A DNA stretch of 64,000 bases from the NCBI GenBank assembly GCA_963718195.1, contig CAVQYQ010000008.1:15645-79644 (forward strand), in the 5' to 3' direction. Below are positions 32,645-41,165 of the stretch, piece by piece (position 1 is the first letter of the stretch; every line of letters begins with the position of its first letter). The position numbers were made by a program, and so were the translations under genes. Origin of the DNA: MADRE3 sp963718195 (GTDB lineage Bacteria > Desulfobacterota > Desulfobulbia > Desulfobulbales > Desulfocapsaceae). Under the pieces are notes generated by a model, which worked only from the letters and a program-made list of their open reading frames with translations, made no database searches and was not told the origin of the DNA.

Positions 32645-33400
32645 ATGTCAACACTTGAACGAAGTCTGGCCTTCTTCCGGCCGCATCATGATGAACTACG
32701 AAAACGGCTGGTTAAGGTTTTTATTTCGATAGTGCTCTGTACTGTTGTCGCCTATTTTTTTTCTGAACAGATCGCGCTGTTTTTCATCAAACCGTTGTTT
32801 GATGCCAGCCCGATGGTTTACAGGCTCGTATATACGAATCTGCCAGAGGCGTTTCTTGCTTATATCAAACTGGCACTTCTCGTCGGTATTATCGCTTCCT
32901 TTCCGGTTCTGCTCTACCAGCTATGGAATTTTATTGCCCCCGGGCTTCATGACCATGAAAAGAAACTTGCCGTAACGGTCGTTTTCTGGTCAAGCATCCT
33001 CTTCCTGTCAGGGGCGGCTTTTGCCCTTTTCAGTGTTCTGCCCAAAATGCTGACCTATTTCATGAGTTACGCCCACCCTGGACTGGAACCGCTACCCAAG
33101 CTCGGTCTCTACCTGACCTTTGTTGCCAGGACTGTTATGGCCTTTGGCCTATCCTTTCAAATCCCCTTTCTCATGGTCATGTCAGGCAAAGCCGGTATCG
33201 TTAAAGCGCAGTATTTCAGGGATAAGCGACTCTATTTCTACGCTGCCATTGTCATGCTGGCCTTTCTTCTTTCAGCAGGAGATTTCATGGCAACGGGTCT
33301 GCTTGCCTTCCCTCTTTTCGGTCTCTATGAAGCAGGTATCTTTCTTACCGCCCTGTTCTGTCGAAAAGATAAAAAAACTGCGGAAGAAGAAACTTCCTGA
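32645..33400 (+). CDS. tatC: Sec-independent translocase subunit TatC
   Basis: 251 aa with six hydrophobic segments. The N-terminal RPHHDELRKRL is a variant of the usual FxxHLxELRxRL signal-peptide-binding box. The conserved LLYQLWNFIAPGL and FGLSFQIPFLMV regions are present. The C-terminus is short and basic (CRKDKKTAEEE). Operon with tatB. Confidence 0.95.
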   Translation: MSTLERSLAFFRPHHDELRKRLVKVFISIVLCTVVAYFFSEQIALFFIKPLFDASPMVYRLVYTNLPEAFLAYIKLALLVGIIASFPVLLYQLWNFIAPGLHDHEKKLAVTVVFWSSILFLSGAAFALFSVLPKMLTYFMSYAHPGLEPLPKLGLYLTFVARTVMAFGLSFQIPFLMVMSGKAGIVKAQYFRDKRLYFYAAIVMLAFLLSAGDFMATGLLAFPLFGLYEAGIFLTALFCRKDKKTAEEETS

Positions 33401-33422
33401 AAGAACACACCAAGGCAGTTTT

Positions 33423-34430
33423 CTAGATTCTTTGCTTTAAAAGGCAACAGGAAATACGGTGACGAGGAACCCCGTCCCTGTCATAGCTGATTGTTTCGGG
33501 TTGCAGTAGTTTGTTCATCACACACCCCTCGGCAATATCCAGGCTAAAAAAGTTCTCTTCCGTCAGACCATCTCTTCGTACCAGTCTGTTTTCTCTTATT
33601 TCAAACGAATGAACCGGGTAATCTTCACAGAGCGGGCATTGATAAACGCGACCGTTTGGAAAGACAAAGAAATTCTCGGCAACATTGCCCGCACATTCAA
33701 ACGGTTCATCATTGTCCAGAAACACCTTGGGATAGACAACTTCAATGCCCGATTCTGCTACCTTGGCGGCAACTTCGGGAACCACTTCCAGCCACCTGTC
33801 CGGGTCTACCTGAATCGCTGCTGTATTAGCACTGTCACGCTGGGGTGCCGACTTGCCGCGCAACCCGATCACCTGGATGAAAAATTTTTTAATACCAAGC
33901 GCTGCAACCAGCGGGACCATCCTCTGCAGATGATCAATATTCCTACTGCTGACCGTATAGATAAGGCTGGTGTTAAAACCCAAAGCAACCGCCTTCTTCA
34001 AATTTCCAGTACAGGTTTCAAAAACCCCTTTTCCCCGGATGGGATCGTTGACTTCCGGGTCGGGGCCATCAAGGCTGAAACTTAGAAAATCGAGAGAATC
34101 CGCTGACACGCGATCCAAAAAGTCGTTAAACAGGTAGCCGTTGGTATCCACGGTAATATCATAACCGCACTGACGCGCAACCTTGAGACCATGAACCAGA
34201 TCGGGGTGCATGGTCGGCTCACCACCAAGAAATATGATGTTGGTCCGCTTCTCGGTATCTGAAAAAAGGCGTATCCACGCTTCCATCTGCTGCCTTTCAA
34301 GCATATTGGCACCATGCTGCCCGGTATTAATGTAGCAATGGCTGCAGGAAAGATTGCAGGCGGTGAGAATATGGAGAAATACATTTCTTTCACCCGCCTT
34401 GAATCCAACGGTTTGGGGTCGTTTGTTCAT
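33423..34430 (-). CDS. Radical SAM protein with SPASM-like C-terminus
   Basis: 335 aa. The radical SAM cluster motif is CNLSCSHCY, with GGEPTMHPDL for SAM binding. The C-terminal part has additional cysteines in ECAGNVAEN, YQCPLCEDY, GCVMNKLL and SCCLLKQ, typical of auxiliary Fe-S (SPASM/twitch) domains used by peptide- or protein-modifying enzymes. No small precursor peptide gene was recognised in the immediate surroundings. It lies downstream of a deaminase and the SPFH/zinc-ribbon pair on the same strand. Substrate unknown. Confidence 0.85.
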   Translation of the reverse strand: MNKRPQTVGFKAGERNVFLHILTACNLSCSHCYINTGQHGANMLERQQMEAWIRLFSDTEKRTNIIFLGGEPTMHPDLVHGLKVARQCGYDITVDTNGYLFNDFLDRVSADSLDFLSFSLDGPDPEVNDPIRGKGVFETCTGNLKKAVALGFNTSLIYTVSSRNIDHLQRMVPLVAALGIKKFFIQVIGLRGKSAPQRDSANTAAIQVDPDRWLEVVPEVAAKVAESGIEVVYPKVFLDNDEPFECAGNVAENFFVFPNGRVYQCPLCEDYPVHSFEIRENRLVRRDGLTEENFFSLDIAEGCVMNKLLQPETISYDRDGVPRHRISCCLLKQRI

Positions 34431-34481
34431 CGTTTCTTAAACTCGTGAGTAGAAAAGGTATAGATACTATCGAGAGAAATG

Positions 34482-34973
34482 TTACTGCTGCAGGGTGTAT
34501 TGAGCAAGAAGAGAATCTTTCCAGTAAAGGTTATCCTGGTCACTGAAAAAAACTTTGAACAGTTCAAGGCACCGTTCTCTCATGACATGGGGTATGACAG
34601 TAACCTCCATAGTGGAGTAGAGGGGAGGCAATTGATCAAGTTTCAACCGCGTTCCACCACCCATTGCATCTTCATACCCGTATACAATTGTTCTTACACC
34701 GCTGAGGATCAAGGTGGAAAAACACATCAGGCAGGGTTCCATCGTCGAATAGAGTATGACCTCGGACAGATCAGAGACCACCTGTCGCCCGATAAGATCA
34801 CGTAATGCAACAATTTCTGCATGATCGATTTCATTATGATTACTGGTACTGTTTTTCCTGAACCCCTTGGCCACGATCTGGTCTCGGCAGACCAGTACGC
34901 AGCCAACCGGAAATTCACCAGTATCGAGCGGCCCTGGCCGCCTGGTCAAGCGCTGCTGCCATGAAACGTTCAT
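34482..34973 (-). CDS. Zinc-dependent nucleoside/nucleobase deaminase
   Basis: 163 aa of the cytidine/deoxycytidylate deaminase fold. The zinc site is HAEIVALRD with catalytic Glu and PCLMC. The overall pattern (GCVLVCRDQIVAKG, STLILSGVRTIVYG) resembles guanine deaminase/TadA-type enzymes. TadA itself usually has a different C-terminal tail, so the substrate is left open. It is 37 bases downstream of the zinc-ribbon gene, and 51 bases upstream of the radical SAM gene. Confidence 0.85.
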   Translation of the reverse strand: MNVSWQQRLTRRPGPLDTGEFPVGCVLVCRDQIVAKGFRKNSTSNHNEIDHAEIVALRDLIGRQVVSDLSEVILYSTMEPCLMCFSTLILSGVRTIVYGYEDAMGGGTRLKLDQLPPLYSTMEVTVIPHVMRERCLELFKVFFSDQDNLYWKDSLLAQYTLQQ

Positions 34974-35010
34974 GCTCTTTCCCTGAACTCATGAACGCAA
35001 TCTCCGGAGG

Positions 35011-36258
35011 CTAGAGTTTTCTACCGGAGTGAACAACTGATGAGGCAACTGCCAGCAATGAGTGCTGCTGGACCAGATCATGCCCGGTATCTTCAAAAGG
35101 CAGTAAGACAAGCGAGGTTCTCTTGATCTCAAATGAAAGCGCGGGCAATTGCGGCAGAACATCCTTCTTATTTACCGTCGCTTCTGCGACAATGCTCTTG
35201 AGAGCCTGAACAGCTTCTTTTAAAGGCAGTGTTACAGGATAGATGGGCCGCTGTAATTTTTTCTCTCCAGAGGGGAATTTCAACTGGGAAAGCGTCGCGC
35301 TTTTGGCCAGTTTCAGAAAAATCTTTGGCCTCAGTTTCATGGCAGGAACCCAGAATTCCAGATCTCGCTCTTCATGTTCCCAGTTCACCACCACCGGCTG
35401 ATTGGTTGCCCTGAGAAAATCGGCGACGGTCTGCATCTTTATACCTGTCGTTGACACGGAAATGCGCCAGAACGGGAGCTGTACCGCCCCCTGCGCTTCA
35501 GGGGCAATCAGCGTATAGGGAACCGGGACAAATTTCCCGTTTTTCTCGGCCCAGCACGAATCACAATTATAGCAGTTCATTATGAGACTATCGTGCTCTC
35601 CTTTCATGGTGGCACCACATTGCGGACAGATGGTTGCAAGAAAGTGGGGTTCCCACTCTTTCTGATATCGTACGGCAGCTTTTTTGTCCGTTAGCCAGGA
35701 TTCCGCCATACCTAATTTACGAGTCAAAACTCCATCGTAAACCATACCGTTTTCGATATAGAGCGGCAGGTAGATACAGCTGACCGACTCGCCGATAAAA
35801 GCCCGGTGGTTCAGGGCCTGTTCATTAAGCTCGGAAATGGTATCCTCTACCAGCGAAGCCCGCTGTAAAACTTTGACGGCAGTGTCCTTGCGGCGAATAA
35901 ACCATCCTGTGTGATTCTTGTTGACAAGCGTAACCTTCATCGCCTGCGGTCGTAAACCAAGAGATAAGGGTAAAAGATCCGTTTCAACTCCACGGTGGGT
36001 AGTATCAAGAACTTTCGTTTCTAATTTCAGCCCCTGACAGGTGAACATGTTGCCTTTAAATCGAAGAAACGGAAAATAATAGACCTTCTCGGGATCGATA
36101 TGTTCCGGTATCTGGTCCGGCAGAACATAGCGGAGAAGTCCATCGTTAACCATGTAATTCTGTACATCACAGAAAACACAGGTGGTTAACCTGTCTGCTT
36201 CTTTCATTTCTACCGGGCCGCCGCATGACGGACAGGGATGGCTGATGAGAAGATCCAT
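35011..36258 (-). CDS. Zinc-ribbon protein, partner of SPFH protein
   Basis: 415 aa, no signal peptide or membrane helix seen. It has an N-terminal zinc ribbon (CPSCGGPVE with CVFC) and a second one in the middle (CPQCGATM with CYNCDSC), with beta-rich segments around them. It starts 4 bases after the SPFH gene's stop. Tandem SPFH plus zinc-ribbon genes recall the YdjI/YdjG arrangement of Bacillus membrane-stress systems, but homology to YdjG was not tested and no PspA gene is nearby. Function unknown. Confidence 0.72.
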   Translation of the reverse strand: MDLLISHPCPSCGGPVEMKEADRLTTCVFCDVQNYMVNDGLLRYVLPDQIPEHIDPEKVYYFPFLRFKGNMFTCQGLKLETKVLDTTHRGVETDLLPLSLGLRPQAMKVTLVNKNHTGWFIRRKDTAVKVLQRASLVEDTISELNEQALNHRAFIGESVSCIYLPLYIENGMVYDGVLTRKLGMAESWLTDKKAAVRYQKEWEPHFLATICPQCGATMKGEHDSLIMNCYNCDSCWAEKNGKFVPVPYTLIAPEAQGAVQLPFWRISVSTTGIKMQTVADFLRATNQPVVVNWEHEERDLEFWVPAMKLRPKIFLKLAKSATLSQLKFPSGEKKLQRPIYPVTLPLKEAVQALKSIVAEATVNKKDVLPQLPALSFEIKRTSLVLLPFEDTGHDLVQQHSLLAVASSVVHSGRKL

Positions 36259-36262
36259 TGAT

Positions 36263-37402
36263 TTACCCTAGTTTTTCACCACATTGATTACAAAAGGTTG
36301 AGCCGGGCATATTTTCTGTATTGCACTTCCCGCAGACAGCTGATTTTGGCCTCTGCTCTGTTGGAATACCACAATTCGAGCAGAAACGTGCGTTGGGGGA
36401 AAGATTTTTACCACAGCTGAAACATTGACTCAGGACAACTTGCTGATGACCGCAAGCGGGGCAGAAACGTGCATCTGCTTGAATGCTTTTCCGGCAATCG
36501 GGGCACACTGTTGTGCGACTGTTACCTGACGAAGATTGTGATCCTGCAGTCGTGCCAGCTCCATGAGAAGCGAACATTGCCGGCATCATCATGCCAATAC
36601 CCATTCCCATACCTGCTCCAGCTTCGGACTGATTTTCAGCAGCCTTCTCCATGGCTGATGCCGCTTTGAGTTTGACGAACTTTTCCATATCCTTGATCAC
36701 GTTCATCCGCGTCTGGTCATCAATCGCTTTCTGCACCTCTTCAGGCGGGGTAATCGAAGTGATATAGAGATGGCTTAACCGCAGACCAAAATGGGCAAAA
36801 TCGAGTGTCAACCGCTGCTGCAATTCCACGGACAGTTCATCAAATTTTCCAGGCAGGTTGAGAATCGTGTCAAGCTCTTCACCCAGATAATCGTTGAGTC
36901 GGGAAACGATGACGCGCTTTAAATAAGTCGAGATATCCTCGGTGGAAATTTTGCCCATGGTACCAACCAGCGAGTTGATAAAGAGTACCGGCTGGACAAC
37001 CTGGAGATTATAGATACCGTGAGCCCTGATCCTGATGAGCCCAAGCTCTTGATCCCTGAAAGCAACAGGGTTCATCGTCCCCCATTTAAGGTTGGTAAAA
37101 TATTTGAGATTAGCCAGATATACTTCTGCCCGGAGCGGGCTGTCACCACGCCACGGAATAGAGAGGATTTTGGTCAAAATCGGTAAATTTCCGGTCTTCA
37201 GTGTATGCCGACCCGGCCCAAATGCATCCCGGGCCTTTCCCTTATAAAATAAAACGGCGGCCTGGCTCTCGCGTACGGTTAGCTGGGCGCCATATTTTAT
37301 TTCACCAGAACCGGATTCAGGGAGCCGGTGGACGAGTTCTTTACCAGACTCATCAAACCACTCGATGTTTTCAAGAAAAATACCACCACTAAATCTATTC
37401 AT
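36263..37402 (-). CDS. SPFH-domain (YdjI-like) protein with zinc ribbons
   Basis: 379 aa. The N-terminal two thirds is an SPFH/virion-core-type domain: YGAQLTVRESQAAVLFYKGK, FGPGRHTLKTGN and TLDFAHFGLRLSHLYI. A Gly/Met-rich linker (GAGMGMGIGMMMPAM) leads to three C-terminal zinc ribbons (CPDCRKS with CPACG, CFSCGKN with CSNCG, CGKCNTE with CNQCG). This is the YdjI-like layout; such proteins sit on membranes and recruit stress factors. It heads a minus-strand run with the zinc-ribbon partner, deaminase and radical SAM genes. Confidence 0.85.
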   Translation of the reverse strand: MNRFSGGIFLENIEWFDESGKELVHRLPESGSGEIKYGAQLTVRESQAAVLFYKGKARDAFGPGRHTLKTGNLPILTKILSIPWRGDSPLRAEVYLANLKYFTNLKWGTMNPVAFRDQELGLIRIRAHGIYNLQVVQPVLFINSLVGTMGKISTEDISTYLKRVIVSRLNDYLGEELDTILNLPGKFDELSVELQQRLTLDFAHFGLRLSHLYITSITPPEEVQKAIDDQTRMNVIKDMEKFVKLKAASAMEKAAENQSEAGAGMGMGIGMMMPAMFASHGAGTTAGSQSSSGNSRTTVCPDCRKSIQADARFCPACGHQQVVLSQCFSCGKNLSPNARFCSNCGIPTEQRPKSAVCGKCNTENMPGSTFCNQCGEKLG

Positions 37403-37561
37403 TCAGGCTACCCCACACGTGCGTGCACCCAGTCCTGCACTTTTCTTTACGCAAATATCTTGACTGTTCGGGTCTCGATTCTTATCGATTACTCTGTATT
37501 AATATCATATTATATTACAGAGAGTTTTGGAACAACAGTAAAAAAATTAATAGGATAACAT

Positions 37562-37909
37562 ATGGATTTTAGAGATCACTGGGACCTTGACACTGCTATG
37601 ACAGTTCTGCAGAACAAGACTGTCGATTCAAAGCTTTGGGCAGAGGCTGTGGAATGGCTGCTGCTCTATGGCCCTCCTGAAATTGTCGACATGCTGTTGA
37701 AGGCCTCCAGTCATGCAACCAACAATACATTCCCGGAGTTACAGGTAAGAAATTATACTCACGACGGTCAACCGTGCTACGATGTAAAAGAGATCGCCCG
37801 GTCTCTCGGTATCACAGAACAGGAAGCCGTTGAAATCATTGCCAGAAAAGAACAATTCCACAGCAAACCCCATTTTTTTGATGACGGCAGTTCGGGGACG
37901 ATGCACTAG
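37562..37909 (+). CDS. Hypothetical protein with HTH-like C-terminus
   Basis: 115 aa. The N-terminal 60 residues are helical (DTAMTVLQNKTVDSKLWAEA, then YGPPEIVDMLLKAS). The C-terminal part YDVKEIARSLGITEQEAVEI has the look of a small helix-turn-helix. AGGA precedes the ATG. It is divergent from the SPFH gene and ends in its own terminator. No named family recognised. Confidence 0.7.
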   Translation: MDFRDHWDLDTAMTVLQNKTVDSKLWAEAVEWLLLYGPPEIVDMLLKASSHATNNTFPELQVRNYTHDGQPCYDVKEIARSLGITEQEAVEIIARKEQFHSKPHFFDDGSSGTMH

Positions 37910-37945
37910 ATGATAAGATGTTAAGCATCAATCAACCGCAACATG

Positions 37946-37979
37946 AGAGGTAGTGTCGCGAGACCTGCCTCTTTTATTT
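37946..37979 (+). terminator. Intrinsic terminator after the hypothetical gene
   Basis: AGAGGTAG...CTGCCTCT stem enclosing a CGCG-centred loop, followed by TTTATTT. The stem also covers the end of the convergent fmdB-like gene. Confidence 0.65.
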
Positions 37980-38480
37980 CGGATCGTTGGGTTTTAACTC
38001 ATACAGCGTCTCGTCATGAACCGGTGGTGTCGGCCGGCCCATCACCTTTTTCTTGATGGTGTCAAAAGAAAAGTCATCTTCATCGCCAAGCAGGTCGCCC
38101 ATCTCCTTTTCAATCTCATCCGGATCTTCGCCTTTCTCCATCCTGGAGATGGCCTCTTCCATAGAATCACCGAGATTGATACCGGTTCTCTCGGTAAATT
38201 TTCGCATCAGCGTCGCCATCTGTTTGGGATCATCTTCATTGATCCCCTCTGACTCTCTCATCAGCGAGTCAAGGGCCTGCTCCATTTTCGATTCATCGAG
38301 ACCGGCAAATTGATCTGCCTCTTCTGTGGCGTTACCGATTGTTGCAAACATGGAAACCTGTCGATCGAGTTCTTTCTTTTGGCAGTGTGGACAATCAGGC
38401 TTTGTCTCGGTATCCACCCTGCGTGAAAAAAAATTAAATATCATGTTGCAATCAGCACAAAAAAACTCGTAAATCGGCAT
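37974..38480 (-). CDS. FmdB-family zinc-ribbon protein
   Basis: 168 aa. The N-terminal 45 residues are the FmdB zinc ribbon (MPIYEFFCADCNMIF, then CPHCQKKEL). The rest is an acidic helical region with MEKGEDPDEIEKEMGDLLG, seen in similar proteins of sulfate reducers. Function unknown; FmdB-type ribbons are found in putative regulators. It follows aroB by 27 bases on the same strand. Confidence 0.85.
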   Translation of the reverse strand: MPIYEFFCADCNMIFNFFSRRVDTETKPDCPHCQKKELDRQVSMFATIGNATEEADQFAGLDESKMEQALDSLMRESEGINEDDPKQMATLMRKFTERTGINLGDSMEEAISRMEKGEDPDEIEKEMGDLLGDEDDFSFDTIKKKVMGRPTPPVHDETLYELKPNDPK

Positions 38481-38507
38481 TGTTACATCCTTCTGGTACT
38501 ATCGTTT

Positions 38508-39592
38508 TTATTTATCTTGAAAATCCAATACGGCGTTAATGTGGGCTTCAGATACATCCTCAGAGATGGTGACACCACCACCCTCTTGGGGTAAAACGAA
38601 GGATATTTTTCCACCCACGCTTTTTTTATCGGTACTAAAATATGATTTAATTGCCTTTCGGTCAAGGTCTTCGGGAATTTCCGTGGGGAGCCCATATTGC
38701 TTGATTAATTGAATATACGTGTCGGCTGTTGTTTGTGATATCAATGATTTCATGACCCCGATCCTGCAGATTGCAACCATGCCGATTGCCACAGCAAAAC
38801 CATGAGATATGGAAAATTTGGATGCAGCTTCGACGGCATGACCGATTGTGTGACCGAAATTCAGAATACGCCTGACATTGGATTCCCTTTCGTCTTCAGA
38901 CACCACTTCTGCTTTGATGCGGCAGTTGGTATAGATTGTCTCCACCAGCGTATCATTTTCCAGGGACATCAGCTGCTGCTGCTTTTCGGCAAGAAACAGC
39001 AAAAAATCATTGTCCCTGATAAAACCATGTTTTATCACTTCAGCCATACCACTGAGAAACTGTTCTTCAGGAAGTGTCTTTAAGACATCCGTATCGATAT
39101 ATACTGCTTTCGGTTGATAGAATGTTCCAACCAGATTTTTACCTTCCGGGATATCAACGCCTGTCTTACCTCCTACCGAACTGTCAACCTGGGCCAGCAG
39201 GGTTGTTGGAATCTGGATGAACGGAATACCACGCATATAGGCCGAAGCGAGAAATCCGGCGACATCACCTGTAACACCCCCACCCAGAGCAATTATCATA
39301 CTCTTGCGATCAAGCCCCAGTTGAGCACTGCTGCTCAGCAGCTGAGCAATGGTGTCGAGATTTTTATTGGCTTCGCCATGGGGAAAGGAAAGCAGATCAC
39401 AGGTCAATCCATGATTTTTATCTCAGCCAGAAGATCGGTACCATATAGTTCTGCAACGGTATCATCTGCGATTATGCAGTAACGGCTCGCCTTGTAGTGG
39501 CTCACAAGATCTTCGGCCACCCGGGCAAGACAGCCTGATTCGATCATGATCGGGTAACTTCGGTCGTCAAGGCCAACCTGTAAAATACGCAC
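38508..39592 (-). pseudogene. aroB: 3-dehydroquinate synthase, frameshifted
   Basis: AroB makes 3-dehydroquinate in the shikimate pathway. The gene starts at GTG 39592 (MRILQVGLDDRSYPIMIESG) after GGAGGAG, and breaks at a run of five T on the plus strand (39415-39419). The N-terminal frame ends AEIKIMD, while the other frame would read KNHGLTCDLLSFPHGEANKN and continue with the NAD site ALGGGVTGDVAGF, the metal ligands in HGFI and GHTIGHAVE. One additional A in the run restores a full protein of about 361 aa. The gene is normally essential, so a sequencing indel or frameshifting during expression are as likely as true loss. Confidence 0.88.
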
Positions 39593-39636
39593 TCTATCTC
39601 CTCCGCTGTGTAAATATCATGAATCCTATATAAAAC

Positions 39637-39674
39637 AAAAAAAATGGAGATACCACCATAAAGGCGGTATCTCC
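39637..39674 (-). terminator. Intrinsic terminator of sat
   Basis: On the minus strand GGAGATACCGCC and GGTGGTATCTCC pair almost perfectly around TTTAT, followed by ATTTTTTTTG. It lies between the sat stop and the aroB start. Confidence 0.92.
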
Positions 39675-39700
39675 ATTCAAAGACCGAAGTGTCGTCTTAA

Positions 39701-40978
39701 TTACATGGAGTCACCAGAGGCAGCACCCTGCATTTTGACTTCAACTTTCTCGGTAAGACCTTCATAGTATGCACGAAGATGGGTGAGAACTTCATCACGA
39801 CCGAAGTGATCAACAACCTCTGCACCGTCAGAAAGTGCTTTACGGAGTTTTGTTCCGGAAAGGATGACGCGGGATTCCTTGTCATGATTACAGGTACGCA
39901 ATGATGCCATTCCGTCGCACTCGTAACAGTAGAAGGTCCAGTCGATCTTCATCGGCCGGCAGAGCAGGTCTTTTGCGTCGTCACCGGTAACGGGGATGCG
40001 ATCAAAAATATCCTGTGCTTCAAACAGACCATAGAAATCACCAACACCAGCGTGATCACGACCGATCAGCATGTTGTTAACACCGTAGTTCTGGCGGAAG
40101 GTGGCATGCAGCAGACCTTCGCGAGGACCAGCATAACGCATGTCAAGCGGATAACCGGCGCTGTATACGTTCTCTTTGACAAAGTAGTTCTCGATAAGGA
40201 TATCGATTGCCTTGATACGAACCTTTGCAGGAATATCACCAGGCTTCAGGTTTCCAATCAGGGAGTGAATCAGGACACCATCACATACCTCTACTGCGAT
40301 CTTGGCAAGATACTCATGCGAACGATGCATCGGGTTACGCAGCTGCAGGGCAGCAACATTGGCCCATCCGCGTTCGTCAAACATTGCACGGGTCTCAGCA
40401 GGCTTCAGGTAGATACCCGGATACTCTTCGGGATACTCGCCTTCAGAAAGAACTTTCACAGGACCGGCAAGGTTGAAATCTTTCTGAGCCATTACCATGA
40501 TAACGCCGGGATGATCCTCGGGTGCGATCTCCCAGAATTTGCCGTCAACAGACTCTTCGCCTTCGCCCATGAAAACTTTTTCACATTCCCATTTTTTGTC
40601 GGCATCGGTCATCTCGTATTTTTCTTCAATCTTCATGGTGGCAAAAGTAACACCATTTCTGACGAGAGCAATTTCGTCGCCTTCGGAGATTCCTGCTGCA
40701 TCATCAGCGGATACGTCGAGAGTTATTGGTACAGGCCAGAAGGTGCCATCTGCCATCTGGAAATTATCACAGACGCCTTTCCAGTCAGCCTTGGTCATGA
40801 AACCGGTCAGCGGGCTGAAACCACCAATACCCATCATGATCAGGTCGCCTTTTGCGCGGGCAGAAATCTCGATCTGCTTCAGGCCTTCGGCTTTTTTCAG
40901 TTCTGCATCACGCTCAGCGCCTTCGAGTAAGGCACATACCAAACCTTTTCCACCGTGGGGTGCAACTAATTTTGACAT
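39701..40978 (-). CDS. sat: Sulfate adenylyltransferase (ATP sulfurylase)
   Basis: Activates sulfate to APS as the first step of dissimilatory sulfate reduction, or runs in reverse during sulfur disproportionation. 425 aa of the homo-oligomeric type. The ATP-binding motif is QLRNPMHRSH, with GRDHAGVGDFYG and a zinc-type segment (FYCYECDGMASLRTCNH). The start at 40978 (MSKLVAPHGG) follows AGAGGATC. It is monocistronic, having its own promoter and terminator. The apsAB and dsrAB genes are not in this window. Confidence 0.96.
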   Translation of the reverse strand: MSKLVAPHGGKGLVCALLEGAERDAELKKAEGLKQIEISARAKGDLIMMGIGGFSPLTGFMTKADWKGVCDNFQMADGTFWPVPITLDVSADDAAGISEGDEIALVRNGVTFATMKIEEKYEMTDADKKWECEKVFMGEGEESVDGKFWEIAPEDHPGVIMVMAQKDFNLAGPVKVLSEGEYPEEYPGIYLKPAETRAMFDERGWANVAALQLRNPMHRSHEYLAKIAVEVCDGVLIHSLIGNLKPGDIPAKVRIKAIDILIENYFVKENVYSAGYPLDMRYAGPREGLLHATFRQNYGVNNMLIGRDHAGVGDFYGLFEAQDIFDRIPVTGDDAKDLLCRPMKIDWTFYCYECDGMASLRTCNHDKESRVILSGTKLRKALSDGAEVVDHFGRDEVLTHLRAYYEGLTEKVEVKMQGAASGDSM

Positions 40979-41047
40979 AATTGATCCTCTTTTAATGTAT
41001 TTGACAAAATAGAGCCGTTTATACAAGATAAACGGCAACTTACGTGA

Positions 41048-41060
41048 ATACGTTACGTAT
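41048..41060. promoter_or_regulatory. Perfect 13-base palindrome in the sat leader
   Basis: ATACGT-T-ACGTAT is a perfect inverted repeat, lying between the sat promoter and its start codon. It is a candidate operator of unknown protein; it does not match Rex or HcpR sites that I know for sulfate reducers. Confidence 0.35.
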
Positions 41061-41107
41061 CAGAAAATGAACCTGACATTCTGAACCGTGATTCATTTAC
41101 GAACGAT

Positions 41108-41137
41108 TATATATATAGTTGTTGGAGAAAATGTCAA
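41108..41137 (-). promoter_or_regulatory. Sigma-70 promoter of sat
   Basis: On the minus strand a perfect TTGACA (41132-41137) is followed after 16 or 18 bases by TATATA. It is about 130 bases upstream of the sat start. Confidence 0.7.
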
Positions 41138-41165
41138 GTTAAAAAGCTTAGGTAAAAACGACAGA

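Noticed and set aside
32026..32646. 206-codon frame on the minus strand over tatB
   Set aside because: A serine-rich product antisense to the TatB gene, caused by the base pattern of the acidic tail.
40052..40930. Long open frame (292 codons) on the plus strand inside sat
   Set aside because: It is antisense to the clearly conserved ATP sulfurylase and its product has no recognisable domain; a codon-bias shadow.
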